From the NCBI GenBank assembly GCA_040220455.1, contig JAVJUS010000062.1:1-62760 (forward strand): a stretch of DNA of 62,760 nucleotides, given 5' to 3'. This DNA comes from JAVJUS01 sp040220455 (GTDB lineage: Bacteria; Pseudomonadota; Alphaproteobacteria; DSM-16000; Inquilinaceae). Under the pieces are notes generated by a model. The model saw only the letters and a list, made by a program, of their open reading frames with translations. It made no database searches and was not told the DNA's origin. Below are positions 31,691-39,886 of this stretch, piece after piece (position 1 is the first letter of the stretch; every line of letters begins with the position of its first letter). The translations under genes were made by a program, and so were the position numbers.

Positions 31691-31936
31691 ATGAGCGACA
31701 CCCCCTCCCCCCGCCGCGGGCGCTGGCGGCGCTGGTGGCACATCGGCGTCCTGGTCTTCTGCCTCGCCGGCGCCGCGGTCGCCGGCCGGCTCGGCTGGTC
31801 CTCGGCCGTGCTGGCGCGCAGCGACTCCCCCGACGACCCGGCCCTCTGGTGGGTCATGGCCGGCGGCCTCGGCCTAGTCATGCTCGTCTTCCTCGCCGAG
31901 GCCGTCGGCCGGCTGCGGCGCCTGCGCAAGATGTAG
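31691..31936 (+). CDS. Small two-helix membrane protein
   Basis: An 81-residue protein with a basic N-terminus (RRGRWRRWW) and two membrane segments (HIGVLVFCLAGAAVAGRLGW and WWVMAGGLGLVMLVFLAEAV), ending in a basic RLRRLRKM. The function is unknown. Its TAG stop at 31934-31936 is the first part of a dispersed GTAGGTCGG repeat, as for the GH31 gene, so the original C-terminus may have been cut by repeat insertion. Confidence 0.65.
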   Translation: MSDTPSPRRGRWRRWWHIGVLVFCLAGAAVAGRLGWSSAVLARSDSPDDPALWWVMAGGLGLVMLVFLAEAVGRLRRLRKM

Positions 31937-31962
31937 GTCGGGAGAGCGCGAGCGAGCCCGAC
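31933..31962. repeat. GTAGGTCGG dispersed repeat, variant single arm
   Basis: GTAGGTCGGGAGAGCGCGAGC followed by GAGCCCGAC. A diverged member of the family, one arm only. Confidence 0.7.
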
Positions 31963-32044
31963 GTCGCGCCGACGCAGGGATGAACCACGACGGCCCAAAG
32001 GCATGAAGTCGTCACCAAGTTTCCCTTGATCACGTCCATGCATT

Positions 32045-32072
32045 CGTCATCCCCGCGAAAGCGGGGATGACG
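32045..32072. repeat. Perfect 12-bp-stem palindrome with GAAA loop
   Basis: CGTCATCCCCGC (32045-32056), GAAA, GCGGGGATGACG (32061-32072). This is a well-known type of dispersed intergenic palindrome in proteobacteria. Only one copy is in this window. Confidence 0.8.
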
Positions 32073-32102
32073 ACATGGGAAGAGCCGGGGTGAGGACTTT
32101 GC

Positions 32103-32130
32103 GGGTCGGCCGAGCGCAGGCGATCCCGAC
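32103..32130. repeat. Degenerate GTAGGTCGG-type arm
   Basis: GGGTCGGCCGAGCGCAGGCG followed by ATCCCGAC. Decayed copy just beyond the 3' end of the 266-residue orphan gene. Three repeats therefore fill the gap 31937-32141. Confidence 0.5.
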
Positions 32131-32141
32131 GTCTCCGCCGG

Positions 32142-32942
32142 TCAGGCGCGGATGTCGACGCGGGTTTCCTGCCACTCGTCGTGGGTCAGGGCGTTGCCGG
32201 CAGCGTCGAAGTAGGTGAAGGTCTCGCGGTCCTCGTTGACGGCGACGAGCTTTTCGCCGCCCCAGCTGATGGTGAAGGCGCCGAGGCGGGAATCCTCGCC
32301 GTCGAGGGTGTAGGTCTCGCCCGAGACCTCGAGCGACTTCTCCAGCCGGGCGCTGTAGATATACGCCTCCATCCGCCCGGCTTCGCCGCTATCCTTGTAG
32401 CGGGCTGTCAGCTGCGCCGTCTCCTCGGCGCCAAGCTTCTGTGTCACATCCGCCTGCCATTCGTTCGATGAGACACGCGCCGCCGTCTCGACATTGCGCA
32501 CCGCGCTCCTGATTCCGCTGGCCATGCGCAGGGCGAACTCCATGGCTTCGGCGCGGGAGGAGAAGTGGTCGGCGCCGAAGGCGCCGGCGCGGGCCTTGTG
32601 ATAGGTGTTGCGCAGGCTGTCGGTGGCGCGCTGGCGAAAGCCGTGCTCCTCCTGGAAGGCGCGCGTCTTTGCCTCGTGCTCGGCCTGCCGGGCGTCCATA
32701 CGGGCCCGATGGGCGTCGCGTTGCGCGAGAAGCTCGCGATTGGTCAGCCCGCCATTGGCCTCCGGTCCGGGCTTCGGGCCTTGCGACCCGTCGCCCTGTC
32801 TCGCCGCTGTGCGGGCCGTGGCCGCGCCGGTGTCGCCGGCCCGCGCCGTCGTGCCGGAAGCCGACGGCAGCCCCTGGATCGCCTGCGGCTTGACGCCGAA
32901 GAGCATCAGCGTCCGCGCGGTCAGCGTACTATTGATGTGCAT
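32142..32942 (-). CDS. Hypothetical 266-residue protein
   Basis: I do not recognise this protein. Residues 1-20 contain LTARTLMLFGVKPQAIQGLP, residues ~25-70 are low-complexity Ala/Gly/Thr, ~70-115 form a charged helix rich in Arg, His and Glu (AHRARMDARQAEHEAKTRAF), and the last ~60 residues look like beta strands (ETYTLDGEDSRLGAFTISW, EKLVAVNEDRETFTYFDAAG). There is no signal peptide. It is divergent from the RTX protein gene with a shared 195-base promoter region, and codon use is normal for the region. A secreted or appendage-related protein is possible but not shown. Confidence 0.6.
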   Translation of the reverse strand: MHINSTLTARTLMLFGVKPQAIQGLPSASGTTARAGDTGAATARTAARQGDGSQGPKPGPEANGGLTNRELLAQRDAHRARMDARQAEHEAKTRAFQEEHGFRQRATDSLRNTYHKARAGAFGADHFSSRAEAMEFALRMASGIRSAVRNVETAARVSSNEWQADVTQKLGAEETAQLTARYKDSGEAGRMEAYIYSARLEKSLEVSGETYTLDGEDSRLGAFTISWGGEKLVAVNEDRETFTYFDAAGNALTHDEWQETRVDIRA

Positions 32943-33125
32943 GGCGTCCTCGCTCTCGCCGGCACGGCCGTCCCGCAGGGCCGCGCCACGCTCATCCCTA
33001 TCCCGAAATCGTTAAGCGTTCGTGAAGACTTTAAACGTTCGTTTTGCAACGAATAGAATTCACGGCAAAAAAAGTTTGACTCGTCGACTCCATTCGGAGA
33101 AATCGTCAAACAGTGATGCCGAACC

Positions 33126-33131
33126 AAGGAG
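33126..33131 (+). promoter_or_regulatory. Ribosome site of the RTX gene
   Basis: AAGGAG 7 bases before the ATG at 33138; this sets the start. A TTGACT at 33076-33081 may be a -35 box. The whole 32943-33137 gap is AT-rich compared with its surroundings. Confidence 0.6.
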
Positions 33132-33137
33132 CATACG

Positions 33138-34034
33138 ATGGCATACTACTACGGAACTTCGGGGTCCGATTACGAGACCGGAACCTTCTATGCCGATGTT
33201 TTTTACATGTACGGCGGCGACGATACGGTCGATGCCAAGAACGGCGACGACTATGTCTCGGCCGGCAGTGGCTCCGACACGATCTACGGGGGCGACGGCG
33301 ACGACGAGATCGAGGGCGGCGGCGACCGCGACACGCTCTACGGCGAGCTCGGCGACGACACCCTCTATGGTGGGGCCGGCGATGACGACATCATCGGCGG
33401 CCTCGAGAACGACCAGATGTACGGCGGCGACGGCAACGACCGGTTCTTCGTCGACGGCAATGCCGGCTGGGATTCCTTCTCCGGCGGCTCCGGCACGGAC
33501 CAGATCCTCCTGAACGACCTCAATCCTTACGCGCTCTGGGGCGAGATCAAGATCGATTACCTGAACAGCATCGAGCGGATCGCCAACAACGATCTGGGCG
33601 AGGATGTCGACATCCTGGCCGACGGCTATCTCGACCTGTCGAATGTCGAGGTCGACGGCATCCGCCAGATCGTCGGCAGCAGCGGCGCCGACACCATCAT
33701 CGGGACCAGCAATGCGAGCAGCTCGAGCCTGGACGACACGATCGACGGCAAGGGCGGCAACGACACCCTGGCCGGCGGCGACGGCGACGATTCGCTGACC
33801 GGCGGGTCGGGCGCCGACACCTTCGTGTTCGGCGCCGCCGAGGGGTCGGATGTCATCGAGGATTTCGCCGACGGAGTCGACCTGATCGACCTCGGCGGGA
33901 CCTCCGCAAACGGAATCGGGGATCTCTCGATCTCCGATACGGGATCGGGTACCGACATCTACATCGATGGTACCCTGATCGAAGTCGTCGGCATCGCGTC
34001 CTCCGCCCTCGATTCGAGCGACTTCCTGTTCTGA
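33138..34034 (+). CDS. RTX-type calcium-binding secreted protein
   Basis: This 298-residue acidic protein has two blocks of nonapeptide GGxGxDxxx repeats. The first is at residues ~27-105 (GGDDTVDAKNGDDYVSAGSG, then YGGDGDDEIEGG, YGGAGDDDIIGG, YGGDGNDRF). The second is at residues ~205-235 (GKGGNDTLAGGDGDDSLTGG, SGADTFVFG). Such repeats bind calcium after type I secretion, and the hydrophobic-acidic C-terminus (SSALDSSDFLF) fits a type I signal. There is no enzymatic domain; the middle 110 residues are unrecognised. No type I secretion genes lie nearby. Confidence 0.85.
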   Translation: MAYYYGTSGSDYETGTFYADVFYMYGGDDTVDAKNGDDYVSAGSGSDTIYGGDGDDEIEGGGDRDTLYGELGDDTLYGGAGDDDIIGGLENDQMYGGDGNDRFFVDGNAGWDSFSGGSGTDQILLNDLNPYALWGEIKIDYLNSIERIANNDLGEDVDILADGYLDLSNVEVDGIRQIVGSSGADTIIGTSNASSSSLDDTIDGKGGNDTLAGGDGDDSLTGGSGADTFVFGAAEGSDVIEDFADGVDLIDLGGTSANGIGDLSISDTGSGTDIYIDGTLIEVVGIASSALDSSDFLF

Positions 34035-34068
34035 CCCCGAGGGCGGGCCGCGCCCGTCAGCGCGGGCC

Positions 34069-34154
34069 GTAGGTCGGTCGAGCGACAGCGAGCCCGACGA
34101 TGCCGGCGCCGGACCCGGGCGCCCCGTCGGGTTCGCTTCGCTCAGCCGACCTAC
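34069..34154. repeat. GTAGGTCGG palindrome pair after the RTX gene
   Basis: Arms at 34069-34098 and 34126-34154 face each other across 27 bases. It lies between convergent genes (RTX and adenine deaminase) and could fold as a bidirectional hairpin. Confidence 0.85.
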
Positions 34155-34194
34155 GTCCTGGAGCGCGGGATGAAACCTCTCCGCCCGCGCCCCG

Positions 34195-35904
34195 TCACGC
34201 CGCGATCAGCGCGAACTTGTCCACGTCGACAAGGCCGTGGTCGGTGATCTTGAGATGGGGGATCACCGGCAGCGGCAGGAAGGCGAGCTGCAGGAACGGC
34301 TCGGCCAGCGGGCAGCCGAGCCCGGCGACGGCGGTCCGCAGCGGGCGCAGGGCGGCCTCGACCGCCTCGAAGCTCCGGTCGCTTATCAGCCCGGCGATGG
34401 GCAGCGGCAGCTCGCCGATCACCTCGCCGTCGCGCACGGCGACGAAGCCGCCCTCGATCTCGATCAGCCGGTTGACCGCGACCGCCATGTCCCGGTCCTC
34501 GACGCCGACGACGCAGACATTGTGCGCGTCGTGGCCGACCGAGGAGGCGAGCGCGCCCGCCCGCAGCCCGAAGCCGGTCACGAAGCCGCGGCCGACATTG
34601 CGGTTGCGGCCGTGTCGGGCGAAGACGCAGACCTTCAGGATGTCGCGGGCCGGATCGGGATGCCGGTGGCCGTTGCTGAACGGCAGGGTCTCGCTCAAAT
34701 GGCGGGTGATGATGCTGCCGTCGACGACGCCGATCACCGGCCCGGTCGGCCCGCTGGCGGGAACGGCGAAGACCGACGGGTCGACCGGGTCGAGCCTGAC
34801 CGATCCGCGCCCGACCACCGGCGGGATCGTGCGCGCGGCGAAGCGCTCCGCCGTGACCGGCCGGCCCGCCTTGATCACCGCCGAGACCGCGACCGCCTCC
34901 AGGTCGTCGAGCAGGACGATGTCGGCCAGCCGGCCCGGCGCGATCAGGCCCCGGTCGTCGAGCCCGAAGCCGCGCGCGGCCGACCAGCTCGCCGCGCGGT
35001 AGGCGTCGAGCGGCCGGGCGCCGAGCCGGATCGCCTTGCGGATCAGATGGTCGATATGCCCGTCCTCGGCGATGTCGAGGGGGTTGCGGTCGTCGGTGCA
35101 CAGGGCCACGGACTGGATCGTGTCGGGCGCGATCAGCGGCGCCAGCGCCGTCAGGTCGCGGGAGACCGAGCCCTCGCGGATCAGGACATGCATGCCGCGG
35201 GCGATCTTCTCCCGCCCCTCCTCCAGCCGGGTCGCCTCGTGGTCGTTCAGCACGCCGGCCGCCAGATAGGCGTTCAGGTCGCGGCCCGTGACCAGCGGCG
35301 CGTGGCCGTCGATCCGCCCGTCGGAGAAGGCGGCGAGCTTGGCCAGCGCCCCCGGATCCTTGGCCAGCACGCCGGGGAAGTTCATGAACTCCGCCAGCCC
35401 GATCACCGCCGGGTGGCCGCGATAGGCGAGCAGATCCTCGGCCTCGAGCTCGGCGCCGGAGGTCTCCATCGCCGTCGCCGGCACGCAGGAGGAGAGCTGG
35501 ACGCGCAGGTCGAGCACCGTGTGGCCGGCGGACTCCAGGAAGTACTCGATCCCCTGGCGGCCCAGGACATTGGCGATCTCGTGCGGGTCGCAGATCGCCG
35601 TCGTGGTGCCGCGCGGCAGGACGCAGCGGTCGAATTCGGGCGGCGTCACCAGGCTCGATTCGACGTGCAGATGGGTGTCGATGAAGCCCGGCACGGCGAC
35701 GCGGCCCGTGCCGTCGATCTCCTCGACCCCGCGATAGCCCGCGCCGACGCCGACGATGGTGTCGCCGGCGACGGCGATGTCGGTCGTCTCGACCGAGCCG
35801 TCGGCGAGGTTGAACAGCCGCACGCCGCGGATCGCCAGATCCGCCGGCTCCCGCCCCGCCGCGACGTCGATCCGCCGGCCCAGGGTCGCGACATCCGTCT
35901 TCAT
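34195..35904 (-). CDS. ade: Adenine deaminase
   Basis: A 569-residue amidohydrolase that turns adenine into hypoxanthine in purine salvage. The metal site starts PGFIDTHLHVESSLVTPPEF, with TTTAICDPHEIANVLG, GLAEFMNFPGVL and DGHAPLV following. The C-terminal part has GFGLRAGALASSVGHDAHN and AFLPLPVIPHLKITDHGLVD, as in Ade. ATG at 35904 has GGGAGAG upstream. It is divergent from a stress-protein gene. Confidence 0.93.
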   Translation of the reverse strand: MKTDVATLGRRIDVAAGREPADLAIRGVRLFNLADGSVETTDIAVAGDTIVGVGAGYRGVEEIDGTGRVAVPGFIDTHLHVESSLVTPPEFDRCVLPRGTTTAICDPHEIANVLGRQGIEYFLESAGHTVLDLRVQLSSCVPATAMETSGAELEAEDLLAYRGHPAVIGLAEFMNFPGVLAKDPGALAKLAAFSDGRIDGHAPLVTGRDLNAYLAAGVLNDHEATRLEEGREKIARGMHVLIREGSVSRDLTALAPLIAPDTIQSVALCTDDRNPLDIAEDGHIDHLIRKAIRLGARPLDAYRAASWSAARGFGLDDRGLIAPGRLADIVLLDDLEAVAVSAVIKAGRPVTAERFAARTIPPVVGRGSVRLDPVDPSVFAVPASGPTGPVIGVVDGSIITRHLSETLPFSNGHRHPDPARDILKVCVFARHGRNRNVGRGFVTGFGLRAGALASSVGHDAHNVCVVGVEDRDMAVAVNRLIEIEGGFVAVRDGEVIGELPLPIAGLISDRSFEAVEAALRPLRTAVAGLGCPLAEPFLQLAFLPLPVIPHLKITDHGLVDVDKFALIAA

Positions 35905-36038
35905 CGAGCTCTCCCATGCGCCCGGAACCAAGCTGGCCCGGTCCTGCGGATCCGCTACCGGTATTCGCGCCATGGCGAAGGTGCCATATGCTCGATGTAT
36001 CCCCCGGCCATGACAAGACCAGGAAGAGAGACTTCGCC

Positions 36039-36569
36039 ATGATCAGCCGCATCCTGGTGCCGGTGGACGGCTCCGAGCACGCGCGCAAGGCCGTCGTCTT
36101 CGCGGCCGACCTGGCCGTGAAGTACGGGGCGGAGGTGGTCCTGCATCACGTCCTGCTGCGCCACCAGATGACCGACGAGCTGCGCCGCGCCGCCGAGATC
36201 GAGCATCTGCCGGCGGAAGGGGGACGCCCGCCCGGCGCCGCCGTGCCGCCGGTGCCCGAGGCGCGCTTTCCCGCCGACATCGAGTGGCGGGCCAAGGGCG
36301 ACGCGCCGAGCGACGTGCTCTACGCCGTCGCCGACCACGTGCTCGAACAGGCCCGCCACGCGGCCCGCGACCACGGTGCGAAGACGGTCCGCTCCAGCAT
36401 CGGCGACGGCGATCCGGCCGACAGTATCCTGGAGACCGCCACCGAGGTCGGCGCCGACCTGATCGTCATGGGCACGCGCGGCCTCGGGACCCTGCGCGAG
36501 ATGCTGGCAGGCAGCGTGTCCCACAAGGTCACCCACCGGGCGCCCTGCACCGTGATGTCCGTGCGCTGA
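36039..36569 (+). CDS. Universal stress protein with insertion
   Basis: A 176-residue UspA-fold protein: RILVPVDGSEHARKAVVFA at the start and MGTRGLGTLREMLAGSVSHK near the end. It is about 30 residues longer than usual because of a Pro/Ala-rich insertion after residue ~60 (LPAEGGRPPGAAVPPVPEAR). ATG at 36039 follows AGGAAGAGAG. It is a second Usp in the window and convergent with the serine hydrolase gene. Confidence 0.9.
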   Translation: MISRILVPVDGSEHARKAVVFAADLAVKYGAEVVLHHVLLRHQMTDELRRAAEIEHLPAEGGRPPGAAVPPVPEARFPADIEWRAKGDAPSDVLYAVADHVLEQARHAARDHGAKTVRSSIGDGDPADSILETATEVGADLIVMGTRGLGTLREMLAGSVSHKVTHRAPCTVMSVR

Positions 36570-36572
36570 ACG

Positions 36573-36588
36573 GCGGCGCGGGCGCCGC
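36573..36588. terminator. Short GC palindrome between convergent genes
   Basis: GCGGCGC and GCGCCGC arms almost touching, between the stress-protein stop (36569) and the hydrolase stop (36589). No T-run, so this is a weak bidirectional terminator at best. Confidence 0.35.
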
Positions 36589-37614
36589 TCACGAGTCCGC
36601 CGCCCCGACCACCCCGGCGCCGACCGCCCGGCGCAGGTCCATGATGCCGGTCTCGGCGTGGCGCGTCGGGTGGACGCGGTTGGTCAGCAGCGTCCAGGCA
36701 AGCCCGCGGTCCGGGTCGAGCCAGAGCCCGGTGCCCGTGAAGCCGGTATGGCCCACGGTCGCCGGGCCGTGGCCCGGGCCGCCGGCCCAGCCCTCCCGCG
36801 CCGTCGCCCAGCCGAGGCCGTGGCCCGCGCCGCGGTCCCGACGCATGGCCACGGCCCAGGCCACCGGCACCACGGAATCGGTCAGCAGCGCATGCGCCCG
36901 GTCGAGCACGCCGTCGACCGTGCCGAACAGCCCGGCATGCCCGGCCGCGCCGCCCAGCGCGTGGGCGTTCTCGTCATGCACCGTCCCGGCGATGACCCGG
37001 CCGCGCCAGGGGCAGCGCTCCGTCGCCGCCGAGATCTCGGGATCGGCGCCGAAGGCGAGGCCCGGTGGCGCGAGATCGGCCAGCGGGCGATCCTCCAGCC
37101 GCTCCAGCAGGATGCCGGCCAGCATGTAACCGATATCCGAGTAGACCGGAGCGCCCAGCGGCCAGGGATGCTGAAGCAGGAAGGCGCGCAGCCGCGCCGG
37201 GTCGTCGCCGTAGGTATAGAGCGGGAACCACGCCGGCAGCCCGGCGGTGTGGGAGAGCAGCGCCGCCACCGTCATCGCCCGCAGCCCCGGCTCGCGCGTG
37301 ACTTGAACGATATCGCGCACGGCCGCGGCGTAGGGCGCCTCAAGGTCCAGCCGGCCGGCCGCCGAATGGCCGACCAGGGCGGGCGCGGTCAGCAGCACCT
37401 TGGTCAGGCTGGCCAGGTCCCACCATGTGTCGGCCGTGACCGGCGCCGGATCGGGCTCGCGCCTGGCATGCCCCCCATGGCGCACGGCCCGCGCGCCGCC
37501 GCGATCGACGAGGCCCAGCGCCGCGCCGGGGATCCGGCCGGCCGACAGCGCCTCGGCAACCGGCGCGAAGGCGGTGTCGGCCAGCGCCGCCAGGGCGCCC
37601 GGGTCGCTGGTCAC
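36589..37614 (-). CDS. Beta-lactamase-fold serine hydrolase
   Basis: A 341-residue protein of the class C beta-lactamase/DD-peptidase superfamily. The nucleophile motif SxxK is SLTK (in WWDLASLTKVLLTAP), and the second motif YxN is replaced by YSDIGYMLAGILLERL. It lacks a signal peptide, so a cytoplasmic esterase or peptidase of muropeptide recycling is plausible given the gene upstream. It overlaps the anmK stop by four bases and is probably cotranscribed with it. Confidence 0.82.
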   Translation of the reverse strand: MTSDPGALAALADTAFAPVAEALSAGRIPGAALGLVDRGGARAVRHGGHARREPDPAPVTADTWWDLASLTKVLLTAPALVGHSAAGRLDLEAPYAAAVRDIVQVTREPGLRAMTVAALLSHTAGLPAWFPLYTYGDDPARLRAFLLQHPWPLGAPVYSDIGYMLAGILLERLEDRPLADLAPPGLAFGADPEISAATERCPWRGRVIAGTVHDENAHALGGAAGHAGLFGTVDGVLDRAHALLTDSVVPVAWAVAMRRDRGAGHGLGWATAREGWAGGPGHGPATVGHTGFTGTGLWLDPDRGLAWTLLTNRVHPTRHAETGIMDLRRAVGAGVVGAADS

Positions 37615-38765
37615 GGGGCCGGCACGCCGGCGCGATGGATGCTGCCGCCGGTCAGTGGGCGCGGCGCGCCGGTCGTCCCGGGCAGCGTCAACGGCCGGTC
37701 GAGCAGGGCGCGTACGGCCAGGAAGGCGAAGGCCTGGGCCTCCAGGGCGTCGCCCTCCCAGCCGATCGCCTCGACCGGCTCCACCGGCACGCCCAGCGCC
37801 GCGCGCAGCGCGCCCATCAGCGTCCTGTTGAGCCGGCCGCCGCCGGTCACCAGCCAGCGATCCGGCGCTGCCGGCAACAGGTCGCGCGCCCGGGCGACGG
37901 TGGCGGCGGTGAAGGCGACCAGCGTCGCCGCCGCGTCCGCGTCGCCCAGCCCGGCCACCGGATCGGCGGAGAAGGCGTACCGGTCGAGCGACTTGGGCGG
38001 CGGGGCGGCGAAGTAGGGGTGGTCGAGCAGCGCGGCCAGCGCCGCCGCGTCGGCCCGCCCGGAAGCGGCCAGCGCGCCGTTCTCGTCATAGGCGCGGCCG
38101 GTGCGCCGGGCGACCAGCTCGTCGATCAGGACATTGGCCGGGCCGGTGTCGAAGGCGACCAGCGCGCCGTCATCCTCCGGATCGCCGCGGCCGATCCAGG
38201 TGACATTCGCCACGCCGCCGAGGTTGAGCACGGCCATCGGCCGGTCGAGCTCGCGCGCCAGGGCGGCGTGATAGAGCGGCGCCAGCGGTGCCCCCTGCCC
38301 GCCCGCGGCCACATCGGCCTGGCGGAAGTCGCCCACCGTGTCGATGCCGAGACGCGCGGCGAGTTGGCCCGGATCGCCGAGCTGCCGCGTGCGGTGGCGC
38401 TCGGGTGCGTGATAGAGCGTGTGGCCGTGGAAGCCGACGACGCGCACCGCGGCCGGATCGACCCGCCAGCGCGCCAGGAAGCGCAGCACGGCGGCGGCGT
38501 GGAGATCGGTGATCGCGGCGTCGAGCTCGGCCACGAGCTCCGCCGGCGCCGCCGAGCCCGCGCGCACGGCCTCGGCGAGCCGTGCCCGGAACGGCGCGGC
38601 GTAGGGCACGGTGTCGTAGGGCCCTCGGCCGAGGACGCGCTCGCCGTCGGTCTCGATCATCGCCAGGTCGATGCCGTCCATCGACGTCCCGCTCATCAGG
38701 CCAAGCGCGGTCATCGGCGCGCCGGCGCCGGCGTCGGGGGATGAGGACGGCTCGACAGGGGTCAT
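37611..38765 (-). CDS. anmK: Anhydro-N-acetylmuramic acid kinase
   Basis: A 384-residue sugar kinase of cell-wall recycling that opens and phosphorylates 1,6-anhydroMurNAc. Marks are ALGLMSGTSMDGIDLAMIE at the N-terminus, RVVGFHGHTLYH, VGDFRQADVAAGGQGAPLAP and LVTGGGRLNRTLMGAL. ATG at 38763-38765. The serine hydrolase downstream overlaps it. Confidence 0.93.
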   Translation of the reverse strand: MTPVEPSSSPDAGAGAPMTALGLMSGTSMDGIDLAMIETDGERVLGRGPYDTVPYAAPFRARLAEAVRAGSAAPAELVAELDAAITDLHAAAVLRFLARWRVDPAAVRVVGFHGHTLYHAPERHRTRQLGDPGQLAARLGIDTVGDFRQADVAAGGQGAPLAPLYHAALARELDRPMAVLNLGGVANVTWIGRGDPEDDGALVAFDTGPANVLIDELVARRTGRAYDENGALAASGRADAAALAALLDHPYFAAPPPKSLDRYAFSADPVAGLGDADAAATLVAFTAATVARARDLLPAAPDRWLVTGGGRLNRTLMGALRAALGVPVEPVEAIGWEGDALEAQAFAFLAVRALLDRPLTLPGTTGAPRPLTGGSIHRAGVPAP

Positions 38766-38929
38766 GCGCGAACGGGCCTTCGCTTCGTGAATACGGGGGG
38801 CTTACCGAATCGACGACCATCAAATCACGCCCCCGGTCCCCGGCCAAGCCGACGCGCGTCAGGGCAGCCGCCGGGTCCGGGCGGTGTCTTGATTTTGCCC
38901 CGCCGGTGAATTCTATTGCCCATGGCGAT

Positions 38930-38998
38930 TCATTAACCATTGGCCCCCAGGGCCATGTCATTAACCATTGGCCCCGAGACCCGTTGGCCTCGGGGGCC
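38930..38998 (+). promoter_or_regulatory. Tandem 18-bp repeat with TTAACCAT sites upstream of SGNH gene
   Basis: TCATTAACCATTGGCCCC occurs at 38930-38947 and again at 38958-38975, a 28-base period. Each holds TTAACCAT, the half-site described for CtrA in alphaproteobacteria, and GATTC (a CcrM-type site) touches the first. GGCCC-rich inverted arms follow both copies. The block ends at the ATG of the SGNH gene (38999), so it would act on promoter or leader. Confidence 0.5.
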
Positions 38999-39886
38999 AT
39001 GACGTCGAGACGGTGGAGGCTCGCGGTGCTGACCAGGACCCGAACCCGCCGCGCGGCGACGCGCCGCGCTCCGGCCCGCGGCGTCGCGCGCGGCCTCGCC
39101 CGACGCGCCTGGATGCGTGCGGTCGCCGCGTTGTTCGTCCTCGGCATGGCGGGGGGCGGCGCCGCGGTTCCGGCCCATGCGACCGGCAACGACGGTGACC
39201 AAGGCCGGGTCGCTCTCGATGACGGGGTCTTCACCGTGGCGGTCTTCGGCGACAGCCTGGCCGACGGGCTGTGGGCCTCGATCTACCGTCGCCTGCAGCG
39301 CGACGAGCGGTTCGAGGTGCTGCGCGCCACCAAGGCGGCGACCGGCATCACGCGCCCGGACTACTATGACTGGTCGGTGGCTCTGAGCGAGCATCTGGCC
39401 GACAACGCCATCGACGCGGCGGTCTTTTCCATCGGCCTCAACGATATGCAGGCCATGGTCGTCGACGACAGCCGCGCCGTCGAGTTCCGGTCGGAGACCT
39501 GGGACAGGCTCTACCGGGAGCGGGTCGGCGGGCTGATGGACCAGCTCGAGCAGGCGGGCATCCCGACCTTCTGGATCGGCCAGCCGATCATGCGCAGCGA
39601 CCGCTACTCGGCCAATATCAGCCACGTCAACGACCTGATCCGGGCGGAGACGGAGCCGCGCGATATCCCGTTCGTCGAGCTCTGGCCCGTCGCCGCCGAC
39701 GAGAACGGCGATTACGCCTCCTATCTGGCCGACGCCGACGGGCGCTCGCGCCTGATCCGGGCCAATGACGGCATCCATTTCACCTCGCGCGGCTACGACC
39801 TGCTGGCCCGTCACGTGCTCGACGTCATGCGGACCCGGCTCGGGGTCTTCCGGACCCAGGCCGCGGAGGGCGGCGGCACCCTGTGA
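38999..39886 (+). CDS. Secreted SGNH/GDSL hydrolase (DUF459-like)
   Basis: A 295-residue protein with an N-terminal basic region, a signal-like hydrophobic stretch (AVAALFVLGMAGGGAAVPAHA, residues ~40-62) and an SGNH domain. Block I is VAVFGDSLADGLWASIYRRL with the Ser, block III is FSIGLNDMQAM with the Asn, and the His lies in NDGIHFTSRGYDLLA. It resembles DUF459 proteins that sit beside MBOAT acyltransferases and probably transfers or removes acyl groups on an envelope glycan. An in-frame ATG at 39113 is the alternative start. Its stop overlaps the next gene (GTGA). Confidence 0.82.
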   Translation: MTSRRWRLAVLTRTRTRRAATRRAPARGVARGLARRAWMRAVAALFVLGMAGGGAAVPAHATGNDGDQGRVALDDGVFTVAVFGDSLADGLWASIYRRLQRDERFEVLRATKAATGITRPDYYDWSVALSEHLADNAIDAAVFSIGLNDMQAMVVDDSRAVEFRSETWDRLYRERVGGLMDQLEQAGIPTFWIGQPIMRSDRYSANISHVNDLIRAETEPRDIPFVELWPVAADENGDYASYLADADGRSRLIRANDGIHFTSRGYDLLARHVLDVMRTRLGVFRTQAAEGGGTL

